Source: Dyella mobilis
GTDB lineage: Bacteria > Pseudomonadota > Gammaproteobacteria > Xanthomonadales > Rhodanobacteraceae
Reading direction: 5' to 3'
NCBI RefSeq assembly: GCF_016904945.1
Contig: NZ_JADIKF010000040.1
Span: forward strand, 806,001-870,000
DNA: 64,000 bases
Below, piece after piece: positions 43,182-52,534 of the stretch (positions are counted from its first letter, which is position 1; every line of letters starts with the position of its first letter). Made by a program: the position numbers and the translations under genes. Below the pieces are notes generated by a model. The model was not told the origin of the DNA. It searched no databases and saw nothing but the letters and a program-made list of their open reading frames with translations.

Positions 43182-44530
43182 TCAATAGGAAAACGACAAC
43201 GTACTCATCCACGTCAAAGCCGGTGCCTGCTTTGGCGTGGGAATGGGGTTGACCGTGTAGCTGAGCTGATTGGACAGATAAATGCCGCGCGACACCCGAT
43301 AGACATAAGACAGCGCATAGTTGCGGCTGAAGTCCGTCGCCGTGATCCCGTTTGCCTGCTGCACGTGCTGGAACGAGCGACTCAACCGGTCGAAGGTATA
43401 ACCCAGCGCGACCACGTCATAAGACCGATCAAGCGGGCCCAGTAAATAAAGCGTGAGACCCGCATCGCCTGCGTAGACATTGCGGTCGGGCGGCGCATAG
43501 TCGGCCTTGGCGTTGATGTACAGCCCGCGAAACGGTTGCGTGCTGTCGGTTTGCAGCAATTGACGGTCGCCCACCAGATAGTAGGCATAGTTGCTGTCGG
43601 CGTAGCCTCCGTGAAAATCGGGAAAATGGCTCTGGTTGTACATCACGCCCTGGCGCAGCCACGTCATGTCCTGCTGCGGGGCGGCATCGGTCTGATATCC
43701 CACCTCGTTGATGAAGAGTCCTTTCGCACCTGGAATGTGCCACTTCAAGCCAAGAAAATTATTGCTATCCCAATCCGCCTGCGGGCCGTCAGGGTCCACG
43801 CTGCGCGTCACGCCGAAGCGCTCGTAAAAATGCTTGTCGGGCGACGCCAGCCGCAGATTGATCTCGGGCGCCGTCTTGTTGAAGATGAAGCCGACTTCAT
43901 ACGGAATGGAACTGCCGACACCGGCCGGCGACGTGGTCGAATTGGTGCCCAGAGAAAACCCGTAGAACTGGTTGCCAAGTTCCTCGAAACCGTATTGCAG
44001 CTGCACGCGCCCGTCGTTGAAACGCTGGCTGACATACAGGCTATTGATGGCGAAACCGGTGGGATTTTCCCCTGCATAGGAAAAAACTGCACATTCGCGT
44101 TCATGACCAACTGCGAAGCACCTGCAAAACCTATCCGTGTCAGATCGTACGTCGCCGTGACAATCGCATTCGCGCGATAAGTAGGGTCCTGCCCGATATA
44201 GAGCTGGGGATGGGCCTGGTGATTGAACAGGCCGAAGGTTCCGCCAAACGAAAGACCACCCTGGATCAGCCAGCCGTGATCGGCCAGGTCCTGGCGCAAT
44301 TTGCCCATGCCCGGCGACATGGTTTCGCAGGTGCTGATGGCTGGATTGGTCGTGCCCTGCGGCTGCAAGCCGTCGTATCGATGGCACGCAGGAATATCGG
44401 CCGTGAAGTTTGCTTCGGCCGTATCCGCAGGAATGATCAGACTGGCCCACGCGTCATCGCCGAAAAACGAGGACGCAAGCACCAAGCCTGCGACAAGCAT
44501 GAACGCAGGGCGATAATTTTTGATTGGCAT
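43182..44530 (-). pseudogene. OprB-family carbohydrate-selective porin, frameshifted at a 6-base homopolymer
   Basis: The porin is read in two frames. From ATG 44530 (AAAGGTCG before it) a signal peptide and the first strands run in one frame (LIQGGLSFGGTFGLFNHQAH, QLVMNANVQFF); from about 44085 down to 43182 the barrel continues in another (PTGFAINSLYVSQRFNDG onward), ending in an aromatic FSY suited to outer-membrane insertion. The break is at six A on the plus strand (44081-44086, T6 in the gene); one more base would restore a single frame of about 450 residues. OprB porins take up sugars. It is a true pseudogene, a phase-variable gene or a sequencing error in a homopolymer. Confidence 0.82.
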
Positions 44531-44689
44531 AACGACCTTTCGCATCCGCCTGTTCAGCCGATGCAAAAGTGGGGAAGTTGTCGTGAAGGGACTTACCGTT
44601 GTCTGCCAAGTTAATGCTCACCCGAGCGAGATATACAGTGCCAGATGGCATAGATCGTTCAGTAATTTAAACCTCTGCCGCGACGAAAA

Positions 44690-44712
44690 GGGGCCGGGTA
44701 TTTCCCGGCCCC
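44690..44712 (-). terminator. terminator of the M4 protease gene
   Basis: Perfect 9-bp stem GGGGCCGGG/CCCGGCCCC (44690-44698, 44704-44712) with loop TATTT; on the minus strand followed by TTTTCG. Confidence 0.88.
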
Positions 44713-44718
44713 GCTGCT

Positions 44719-46224
44719 TCAAGAACCGCTGGAGCAGGTAACGCCCACTTCATCGAACGCGTCGATCACATCCTTGCGGTTGTAGCCGTAGAGTGTCGCG
44801 GCATTTTCAACGCCGCAAGCACCGGAATCGAATGTTTCGGTGGGGCCCCAATACGCGGCGTTGGCATAGGTAAACACCTCGAATGCCTTGCGCGTATTCC
44901 AACCTGGCGAAGTCGCCAGCAAACAGAACGCTTTGTTATAGACCCCGCTGCTGTAGTGCGGATCCATGCCTTCGACATAGTCTTTCGCGTGTTCGATAGA
45001 GTAACCATCGCGGTTTGGCGTACACATGTAACGGAAAGCGTCGCCATATACAGAGCCGCGCTTGACCACATCCCAGCCCACGACAAAATCGTTGTCGCCA
45101 CGGTCGTAGAACTTGGCCGCTTCGCCCGCCATATCCGAGAAGGCTTCGTTCATGCCGCCGGACTGGTTTTCATACTCCAGTCCCGAGCGCTGCTCGGTAA
45201 ACCCGTGGCTGACCTCGTGCGACGTAACGTCCAGCGCCACCACCGGATACAAATTGGCCCCACCGTCACCAAAGTACATATTGCCGCCGGCCCAATGCGC
45301 ACCCTCGAAGCCATCCAGATAATGCACCAACAGATTCATGCGATCGGCAAGTGGTGGGGTCTGAAACCACTCGGCATACATGTTGTAAACCACGGTGGCG
45401 AAGTAGTGGGCATCGTTAATCGGCGAGGCCGCGCCGTTGATGGCGTCGCCCTGGCTGGTAGGACAGGTGAAATTCCACAACACCGCTTTCGTTACATCGT
45501 CTTGCTGATGCATGTCGAAAGTCGCTACGGCCGAGTTGTACATTTGGCAGGTGCTGCCGCTTTGCGTCACCACCATGGCCGGGCGATCGACGCCATATTG
45601 ATAAAACCCAGCCTTTTCGTTGCCCCCAGGACCGACCGCCGAAGCGTTATCGCGGGTCAAACCATCCCACTCGCGAATGACGGTGCCATGGTCGGCATCC
45701 ACCAAGGCAGTAGGACGGTGTGGCTGCTTGCCGCCGACATAATAGGAAAGGTGATACATCCATTGAGCGCGCCCATCAGTGTTGAAATACACATACAGTT
45801 TCGACTGTTCGAGGCTGGCCTTTGCAACATCGGGATGGCTAGCTTTCCAGCGCGCCATGGCCTGCTGCTCGCTCAAGCGAGGCTTGACCGAAGGCAAATC
45901 GGCATCGATGCCCTGCAGCACCCTGCCCGATGCACGCAGTGCGCGCCCCTGGCCGTCTTTGATCACAGTAACGACCTGCCCATACACGGGTACGCCGCGA
46001 TAGGTTTGGCGCATACGGACCAAACTCTCGCCATTCTTCACCGGCAGCGACGAGACCTCCTGTAACGCGTTCTGCGCCGACAGGCCGAACGATGCCGAGA
46101 TGGAGTTGGCCGAGATGGCAGGCAATTGCGTCACATCAACGGATTGCTCGTGAGCGGCATAAGCACAGCTACTGGCAAACAGGCCTGCCATGGCGGAAAA
46201 AAACACGGTGGACTTGAGTTTCAT
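44719..46224 (-). CDS. secreted M4 (thermolysin/elastase-like) metalloprotease preproprotein
   Basis: A 501-residue preproprotein from ATG 46224 (AAGGAG ideally placed). Order: signal peptide (ASSCAYAA), FTP/PepSY propeptide (to about residue 200), then an M4 catalytic domain with the zinc motif HEVSHGF (about residue 340) and GGMNEAFSDMAG supplying the third ligand Glu, and HYSSGVYNKAF with the catalytic-site His region. The two short Cys-containing ends resemble vibriolysin and LasB. It should be secreted, probably by type II secretion, and degrade protein outside the cell. Confidence 0.95.
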   Translation of the reverse strand: MKLKSTVFFSAMAGLFASSCAYAAHEQSVDVTQLPAISANSISASFGLSAQNALQEVSSLPVKNGESLVRMRQTYRGVPVYGQVVTVIKDGQGRALRASGRVLQGIDADLPSVKPRLSEQQAMARWKASHPDVAKASLEQSKLYVYFNTDGRAQWMYHLSYYVGGKQPHRPTALVDADHGTVIREWDGLTRDNASAVGPGGNEKAGFYQYGVDRPAMVVTQSGSTCQMYNSAVATFDMHQQDDVTKAVLWNFTCPTSQGDAINGAASPINDAHYFATVVYNMYAEWFQTPPLADRMNLLVHYLDGFEGAHWAGGNMYFGDGGANLYPVVALDVTSHEVSHGFTEQRSGLEYENQSGGMNEAFSDMAGEAAKFYDRGDNDFVVGWDVVKRGSVYGDAFRYMCTPNRDGYSIEHAKDYVEGMDPHYSSGVYNKAFCLLATSPGWNTRKAFEVFTYANAAYWGPTETFDSGACGVENAATLYGYNRKDVIDAFDEVGVTCSSGS

Positions 46225-46568
46225 AGGTGAAGCTCCTTTAAGAAAGGCGCGGACATCCGCCGGTTCCCTGCCGGCGCAACGCATGCCGCGTAGAAAGAAC
46301 CAGCCCATGGCGATCCCCGGCGCTAACGTGTAGAGCAAAACCCTGCGCAAGCTCGCGCGACCGGACTGGCGTTGCCATTCCCTGCAACGACTCCCATCGT
46401 AGAGAGGCACATTCAAGGCATAAGTAAGTCAATGCAGATGCTCCCAACCGGCATTTTTCCTGATGACTGCCATCCATCACCGGACATCGTTCGTCATGAA
46501 GGACTACAACCAATAGAGGCATTCACCCAGCAATCAGCCCCTTTCCCTTGTCTTGGAAAACGCCCGCA
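46225..46568. other. 344-base intergenic region
   Basis: Promoter and leader of the M4 protease gene. No supported gene or repeat. The hairpin at 46569-46603 bounds it. Confidence 0.5.
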
Positions 46569-46603
46569 TTTGCGCGCGCACTCCGATGGAGCGCGCGCGC
46601 AAA
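46569..46603. terminator. 16-bp hairpin after the trypsin-like protease gene
   Basis: Stem 46569-46584 with 46588-46603 (TTTGCGCGCGC and CTCC; GGAG and GCGCGCGCAAA) with one mismatch and loop GAT. It lies five bases beyond the stop of the 46608-48119 gene. Ends in T/A triplets only. Confidence 0.75.
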
Positions 46604-46607
46604 CCCT

Positions 46608-48119
46608 TTAGTTGACAAAATCCTGATAGACGACAGGGGATACATTGCCCGCGATATCAAAACCCTTTGCACAGAATCGCCAGGGGGCCTCTGCCTTGTT
46701 CAGCCTCACCCCTGGAAAGATCGGGCTTGGCGTGAAAAATCCCTCAGGATCGTCGCAATCGGTTTCGGCCAGGGGGCCATATTTGATGGTGCGGGTAAAG
46801 ACATCGTACAAGTCGTCTTCCGCGTAAGCGATCCAGAACGTATCGCTTTCATCAAAACGCAGACGTGGCGTCGAGACAGGCGGAGTATTATCGATTTGAT
46901 GCAACATGAAACTTGCATAAGCCGGCTCTTGCCACTTGTCCTGGCCGGCTTGCCTGGCAATCACACAGATTTTATAAATACCCTCCGCAGACGGAATTGC
47001 AAGGTTTTTCAGCGGCTGCTCTGCTGCATCGATGGTATCTCCGTAACCGTCGATACCCGCGCAACTCGTGCGATCGGCCAACCCAGTCTTGTATCGAACC
47101 TGCTGCGATTCCTCGCCAATGGTCAGGTTCCACGGTGCAGGCACCCTCGTGCCATCACCATCGTCGACCGTTCTTTGGGTGGCCCAATAGGCGTGCAATT
47201 TTCGCGTCAGCGTGGCGCCATCACCCGGGTCCAACTTGGAGAGATCCAACTTGCTGTCGGCCGTGAGCGCTTGCGCAATGACATCGATGGGAATGTAGTA
47301 GCTGACACCTTCGCGTATGAGCCCTGCCTTCCCCTCGAGTTCGCATGGCCGATTTAAACCGCACCCGTTGCGACTGGGATCGACGGTGGTATTGATCACG
47401 CCAACCACTTCATTCTGGTTTTGCAGTACAACGGGGGACCCGGAAGATCCGCCTCGGATGCCTTGACACAGATTGGGAACCGCCTCGCTCCAAAGCCAAG
47501 GATACAACGATTCGAAGATGGTTCGCCGCGTATCCGCATGGCAGTTGGACAGACGCAGGAATCGTTCGTAGACCGGAATGTCCTGGATCGGAACGTGAGC
47601 CACCTGGATGCCAGCGGTAGGCTCCGGCTGCGTCGCGTAAAGGTGCATGGGATATACATCCACAGCTGCCAGATCGGCGTACGTCGCACCCAGCTCCAAT
47701 ACCGCCAAATCAACGTTTTTCATCGTGGCATAGGCGATACGGCGAACTGCGAAAGAACGATGCTGCGGCCCGTTATCCACAAAATAGGCTGGCGTAAAGG
47801 TCCAGTTATTGGGAGCCGCCTCATTCACTAGCACCTTGTTGGTATCGAAGCTCCCTACGCAGTGCCCCGCGGTCAGAACAAGAGCGGACGCACTGTCCGC
47901 TGGCAGATGAGCCCCTGCGATCAGCGTGGCCGTACATTGACTGCTGGCTGACAGCTTCCCCACCGGTCTGAAGCGTTCCGCTCCCGGATCAGTAGAGAGC
48001 AAAAGTGGTGCTTCGTTTTCGTTTGATGTCGGCGCGACGTGCGTTGAGGCATGAGCGCCGACCTGCGGCAATGCGGCAATGACGAATGTGGCGAGCAGAT
48101 GGCTGATAGGTTTTGACAT
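46608..48119 (-). CDS. secreted trypsin-like serine protease with C-terminal extension
   Basis: A 503-residue protein with a signal peptide (ALPQVGAHA). Trypsin-fold catalytic residues: His86 in VLTAGHCVG, Asp near 137 in NVDLAVLEL, Ser near 225 in IRGGSSGSPVV. About 240 residues follow the protease domain, with a strand-rich region (RPVSTPRLRFDESDTFWIAYAED cut to the visible Ig-like pattern) that may bind a surface or substrate. Next to the M4 gene on the same strand, 384 bases apart, so both belong to the exported proteolytic set but have separate promoters. Confidence 0.88.
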   Translation of the reverse strand: MSKPISHLLATFVIAALPQVGAHASTHVAPTSNENEAPLLLSTDPGAERFRPVGKLSASSQCTATLIAGAHLPADSASALVLTAGHCVGSFDTNKVLVNEAAPNNWTFTPAYFVDNGPQHRSFAVRRIAYATMKNVDLAVLELGATYADLAAVDVYPMHLYATQPEPTAGIQVAHVPIQDIPVYERFLRLSNCHADTRRTIFESLYPWLWSEAVPNLCQGIRGGSSGSPVVLQNQNEVVGVINTTVDPSRNGCGLNRPCELEGKAGLIREGVSYYIPIDVIAQALTADSKLDLSKLDPGDGATLTRKLHAYWATQRTVDDGDGTRVPAPWNLTIGEESQQVRYKTGLADRTSCAGIDGYGDTIDAAEQPLKNLAIPSAEGIYKICVIARQAGQDKWQEPAYASFMLHQIDNTPPVSTPRLRFDESDTFWIAYAEDDLYDVFTRTIKYGPLAETDCDDPEGFFTPSPIFPGVRLNKAEAPWRFCAKGFDIAGNVSPVVYQDFVN

Positions 48120-48446
48120 GGTAAAACTCCTCGTGCAAGCACAGTGTTCGCAAAAATCGGACTCCCCTTTTTTGTTCCGATCTCAGAGTCGAACATGCAC
48201 GTGCATCAGGAAAGATGCCGAACCTTCATTTTCTGTCGGGCATTTCTCGGCTCTTGTAGGCATCGCGCGACATTGAGTGGACTGAATGATCGGCAGTCGA
48301 TCGATGGCCACAGTTGCCGACGCGCGTTCATGGCGAAAAGCTGGCAGCGCACAGCCAAGCTCGCCCTGCTTGCACGAAGAGGGACTGCACCGGCGAGCAG
48401 CCGGTGATGCCGGGAATTTTTCAGTATCTCCGCCGACGGAGATCGA
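48120..48446. other. 327-base intergenic region
   Basis: Promoter region of the trypsin-like gene and the end of the next gene upstream. No supported gene or strong structure. Confidence 0.5.
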
Positions 48447-49217
48447 TTATTGCCTGGAGTTTGCTCGCAGGGTTCGATAGGAATCGGCGACCACCCACCC
48501 ACTGGCGGTCAAAACCCACGACACGACGCTTTCGCTGCCTTGATAGGCGTTGGCACCCGAGATCAAAATAGGCACCCAGACCAGCAGCGTGAAACCTGCC
48601 ATCTGCCACGCCGAGAGCGCAGCCGCCCAGCACGCGCGGATGCCGATCAACATCGCAACACCCGAAGCCACATAGGCTCCGCCGGTAAAACCAGCCCACG
48701 TCGCGTGCCACGGCAGCCACGACGGAACCAGCTGCACGGTCTCCTTGAAATAGCGAAAGTGCCCTATGCCGAAGTAGATCATCGCCAGCGCATAGAACAC
48801 CCTGGCAATACGCACACCGTTATCGCCGGTGATGAAATGCAAGGGCAGCGTCACTTTCCAACTCGTCGAAAACCGCGCGAACAACACCCAGGCAGCGGCC
48901 ACATAGACCGCGCACTCGGCGCTGCCGTACCAGGGGTCATCCGCGGCGGCGGAGAAGAAATCCGGCACCCGATACAACAGTAACCAGACCAGAAAGTACG
49001 CGAGCAAAACAAGAGCCGCTTCGACGCGTTGCCAAAGCAGGCCCACGCCGCATGCCAACGTAACACCCGCACACAGATAGGCCAGCACCGGATGACTGGG
49101 CGCGCTCAAGTCCAGCGGTTGCCAAAGCGCGGCGAAATGACCGGTAACCAGGCACTGGATGCCCAGTGCGATCATGGTGACTGAGAAAACGGCGTGACCT
49201 GCACTTGCGATGCGCAT
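48447..49217 (-). CDS. polytopic membrane protein (DoxX-like fold)
   Basis: A 256-residue protein with about seven to eight transmembrane helices. GGAGGTG precedes ATG 49217. Patterns such as FYALAMIYFGIGHFRYFKET and the pairs of membrane-embedded His and Arg recall the DoxX/DoxD-like superfamily. It follows the two small duplicated membrane genes (19-base gap to the nearer) and is probably in one transcript with them. Function unknown. Confidence 0.8.
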   Translation of the reverse strand: MRIASAGHAVFSVTMIALGIQCLVTGHFAALWQPLDLSAPSHPVLAYLCAGVTLACGVGLLWQRVEAALVLLAYFLVWLLLYRVPDFFSAAADDPWYGSAECAVYVAAAWVLFARFSTSWKVTLPLHFITGDNGVRIARVFYALAMIYFGIGHFRYFKETVQLVPSWLPWHATWAGFTGGAYVASGVAMLIGIRACWAAALSAWQMAGFTLLVWVPILISGANAYQGSESVVSWVLTASGWVVADSYRTLRANSRQ

Positions 49218-49236
49218 TCACCCACCTCCGATCCGC

Positions 49237-49536
49237 TTATTGAGCCACCTGATGAGCAAGGTGGATAGCGTAGGCCAGATACGCCGCCGTGCCCACCACC
49301 GGCATGCCGTACCACCAATACGACGCAGCGCCGCGGCGGCGCCAATGCAGATAGATCACGATCAGCCCGCTCACTACGCAAAGCGCGGGCAGCAGGAAAA
49401 TACTCAGATTCAAAATGCCGGTTTCGACCGTGCCGGCATCGGCAATGCTGCTCGCCGAAAAGACCACGAGCATGAACAGAAAAGGCGCCAACATCAGCTG
49501 CACAATCGTGCCCAGCACCGTCCATACGACTGACAT
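49237..49536 (-). CDS. small three-helix membrane protein, paralogue A
   Basis: A 99-residue protein with three transmembrane helices (WTVLGTIVQLMLAPFLFMLVV; ILNLSIFLLPALCVVSGLIVI; ASYWWYGMPVVGTAAYLAYA). GGAGAGGC before ATG 49536. It is a tandem copy of the gene at 49668-49976: both share VLGTIVQ/LLGTIVQ, PFLFM, VVFSASSI, SYWWY and similar leaders. Not a family I recognise. Confidence 0.82.
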   Translation of the reverse strand: MSVVWTVLGTIVQLMLAPFLFMLVVFSASSIADAGTVETGILNLSIFLLPALCVVSGLIVIYLHWRRRGAASYWWYGMPVVGTAAYLAYAIHLAHQVAQ

Positions 49537-49667
49537 GTCTGCCTGCCTCTCCGTTTGATTGCCATCGATTGTCGTTGAAGCCCGCTATCGAAACCAACCC
49601 GGTTTGCGCAGGGTCAAGGCCCTGGGCTTCTGCCACCAACCTACCCTTGCCAGTCGATCTCGCCCTA

Positions 49668-49976
49668 TTACTTGGCCGTCCGATGCGCCAACGTGATGGC
49701 GTAAACCAGGTACAACACCGTCGCCACCACGGGCATCGCATACCACCAGTACGACTCCGCACCGCCGCCGTGCCAATGCAGGAATATCACGATGAGCGCA
49801 CTCAGCGCGCTGATCGCCGGCAGTGCAAATATGCACAAATTCAGCAGGCCCGTGTGGAACTTGCCGAGCGAGCCATCGTTGCCGATGCTGCTCGCCGAAA
49901 AAACGACCACCATAAACAGGAATGGGACCAGCCCCATCTGCACAATCGTACCCAACAGGGTCCACCCGAGCGTCAT
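49668..49976 (-). CDS. small three-helix membrane protein, paralogue B
   Basis: A 102-residue protein, paralogue of the one at 49237-49536 with the same three-helix plan and motifs (LLGTIVQMGLVPFLFMVVVF, SASSIGNDGS, ESYWWYAMP). GGAGAGGGG precedes ATG 49976. Order of transcription is B, A, then the larger membrane protein, so the three may form a membrane complex. Function unknown. Confidence 0.82.
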   Translation of the reverse strand: MTLGWTLLGTIVQMGLVPFLFMVVVFSASSIGNDGSLGKFHTGLLNLCIFALPAISALSALIVIFLHWHGGGAESYWWYAMPVVATVLYLVYAITLAHRTAK

Positions 49977-50044
49977 GCCTGCTCCCCTCTCCGTTTTGTC
50001 AGGTCTGATTATTGGAAAACCGCACCGCCGGAACCCAGCGTCAA

Positions 50045-50620
50045 TCAGCTGCCTTTGTAAAAGATGAAATTGCCCTGGTGCAGCCGTTTCGAATCCGCAT
50101 CCATGGAAAAAGCCAATTGCTTGGCCATGTCTTCCAGCATGTCATCGGGTGACGTGAGATGCGTCTTCGAACGCTCCTGATACGTGTACGTCACCACCGC
50201 CTGCCCGTTGGAAGTATTGAGCACACGCACCGAGATACCTGCACGATTGGCGTGAAGCGCCAGGTGTCCGGTCTGGTAATAATCCTGCACCTCGCCATTC
50301 ATGACATAGCGATAGCCTTTTGCCTTGGCATACGCGACCGCAGCACCGTCGCTAAGCGGCGCCTTGGCCCCTACCGGCCGCGGCAGCGAAACAGCATGCA
50401 TGCCCGGCTTTTGCGCAAGCACGCGAACGAAAATGGAGCCCGCCGCCAACCCGGAACCGTCGCAGCTGGCCTGGTCGGCAATCTGGCAGTCGCTGAACAT
50501 CACCACGGCCACCGTGCTCCCGTGGGGAATGCGATGGATCACCGTGATGGACGGATCGGTGGTGGCGCATCCGGCCAGGATCAACACCGCGGCCAACAGG
50601 GTGCTTGCACGCAGGGTCAT
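50045..50620 (-). CDS. lipoprotein (DUF4823-like)
   Basis: A 191-residue protein from ATG 50620 with lipobox LILAGC. The mature sequence (STVAVVMFSDCQIADQASCDG, YVMNGEVQDYY, GQAVVTYTYQE) resembles small envelope lipoproteins with a TolB-N-like alpha/beta domain. The DUF4823 label is from pattern only. Same strand as the small membrane genes, 68 bases upstream of paralogue B; co-transcription possible. Confidence 0.72.
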   Translation of the reverse strand: MTLRASTLLAAVLILAGCATTDPSITVIHRIPHGSTVAVVMFSDCQIADQASCDGSGLAAGSIFVRVLAQKPGMHAVSLPRPVGAKAPLSDGAAVAYAKAKGYRYVMNGEVQDYYQTGHLALHANRAGISVRVLNTSNGQAVVTYTYQERSKTHLTSPDDMLEDMAKQLAFSMDADSKRLHQGNFIFYKGS

Positions 50621-50918
50621 GGTTGACGCTCTCCAGGCTTCGGCAAGAATGACGGTCAAAGGGTAAGGACATCGCTTCTTTGGCCAGTGTAAATAGAAAC
50701 GGCCTGGAGCTCCACGCACCGCCGCAGCCTGGATCGCCCTATATCGGCACCCAGCGACCGCAGACCGCAAGGAGAGGCGATCTCCGGTCGGGTATTAAAC
50801 ACAGGCCTTGCCGACGATCATTCCGATTAAACCGCATGGCGCTATACGCACGATGAAAATCGCCTTGCCGCCATCGTCGATACACCCGGAAAGACAAATC
50901 GATGCCGGCAAGCCGGAT
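50621..50918. other. 298-base intergenic stretch
   Basis: Between the lipoprotein start and the end of the DUF4303 gene, both minus strand. No supported gene or strong hairpin seen. Confidence 0.45.
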
Positions 50919-52223
50919 CTACTCTTCTTCGGCATCGCCGGCCCGCTCCGACGACAAACCCGGCACCGCCCTACGCTTGCTCCTCTTTCCGGAGGTGAGT
51001 CGATCCGACCACTCGAAATAAATACGAAGACCCTCCTTGCTGCTCGTGCAAAACCACTCGTGGAGATCAGTCGAATTGACCCGTTCGGAATATTCGAACT
51101 TCTCCTGTTCGCCCTGGTCGCCAGTGAAAAAATTCATCACCACGGGGTTTCGAAAAATACCCTGGTCACGCACCGAAGCCAGCACGTGGAGCACCGCATC
51201 GACGAAGGCATCCCTCGCATCCACATAGGCCGCTTCCGAACCAGTGTCGGCGGATCCCCAGTATTTGCGAACGAGCTTATCGACCTCCTCGATGCCCTCC
51301 ACATCGGCGAGCGCTTCGTGTCTTGGAGAATCGAACGCACTCCATCGCAACTGCGTGCGAAAATCGATATCCGATACATCCACGGGCTCATCGCCAAATT
51401 GCATCTCGCCGTATCCCTTGGCCACTTCACTCAATCCCGCCTCGGTCAGTACCGCGGGAAAAACATATTTCCAATCGCCGTCCGTAATGATCGCGAAGCC
51501 ATAGATGTCCTCGTCGCCATATTGTTCGACGGCCAGCCTCGCTGCACGAAGCGCCACCTGCTCGAATTTGGTGCGAAAGTCGGCAAGCATCGCGGTATAA
51601 GCGCGCCTTCTTGCATCGACAGCCGTCATCACGGTCGAGCGATAGTAGCGATGTGCGTCGCCGAAGTTGATGATCTCAGAAATGCGCAGACTGAACTCGA
51701 GATCGTGACTCTTCGAGAAAACATTGAACGCCACGCACCTGCGCAAGACGCCTTGTTTTCTCACCCGGTCCAGGGCTTCCATCAAAGCCGCTCTCAAATG
51801 AAGCGCGACCTCGTTGTAATCTTCACTGGTTTCTATGTTCGCGGTTTTCCACAACCGGCTCAACGATTTCTGCAGCACTTCCAATTCCGGGCTTTTGGCG
51901 AGCGCTTTGTGCGAGGGCAAATCCGAGTATTTCCATCGCAGCCAGACTGCCAGGGCTTCGGGACTCTGCCAGATGCGCTTTAAACGCGGCTTCGCCCAGC
52001 GCTCCTCGACGAGGCTATTCAGCGCCACCTCGGTCATCACCGTTGCGGAGACACGCTTGTAATTTTCATTGAGGCAAAAGGCAAAGGCGTAGATGCCTTC
52101 TTCACCGTATTCGCTCAATACCCGTGTAGCCATCTGCATGGCAACGGTTTCTGCCGTGGACTTGAATGCTTCGAACGCCTGCCTGTCCAATGGGTTCCGT
52201 GGCAAATTCGTTACCTCTCCCAT
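50919..52223 (-). CDS. protein with two DUF4303 domains
   Basis: A 434-residue protein made of two copies of one domain. Copy 1 (about residues 15-190) has YGEEGIYAFAFCLN and LRWKYSDLPSHKAL; copy 2 (about 210-395) has YGDEDIYGFAIITDGDWKY and LRWSAFDSPRHEAL. The repeats diverge, so the duplication is old. DUF4303 is found among immunity-type proteins of polymorphic toxin systems, but there is no toxin gene beside it. GGGAG precedes ATG 52223. No signal or membrane segment. Confidence 0.78.
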   Translation of the reverse strand: MGEVTNLPRNPLDRQAFEAFKSTAETVAMQMATRVLSEYGEEGIYAFAFCLNENYKRVSATVMTEVALNSLVEERWAKPRLKRIWQSPEALAVWLRWKYSDLPSHKALAKSPELEVLQKSLSRLWKTANIETSEDYNEVALHLRAALMEALDRVRKQGVLRRCVAFNVFSKSHDLEFSLRISEIINFGDAHRYYRSTVMTAVDARRRAYTAMLADFRTKFEQVALRAARLAVEQYGDEDIYGFAIITDGDWKYVFPAVLTEAGLSEVAKGYGEMQFGDEPVDVSDIDFRTQLRWSAFDSPRHEALADVEGIEEVDKLVRKYWGSADTGSEAAYVDARDAFVDAVLHVLASVRDQGIFRNPVVMNFFTGDQGEQEKFEYSERVNSTDLHEWFCTSSKEGLRIYFEWSDRLTSGKRSKRRAVPGLSSERAGDAEEE

Positions 52224-52534
52224 CTTTAAACTCCCTTTTAAAAATAGCGGTCGGTTGGACTATAAATCACTCGTCTGGCCGCTCAAAGCCTATCCACTTG
52301 CGCAACCTGATTAGATGAATGTCCCTCATCATTGGCGTCCGCATTGGCCCGACTTATCTCATCGGGAGGCCGGTGGCACCCGATCGCCACACGCATCAGG
52401 CCGTCGGGCTTCCCGCCCTCCCACAGGCAGGCCCGGCCCTTTCCAACGATTATTCGCCTACCGGGTATTTTGCCTACGCCAGCTTGCTATGCTTGGCCGG
52501 TACGGCGCGGGGGCGCCGCTCACCGGGGAGCACC

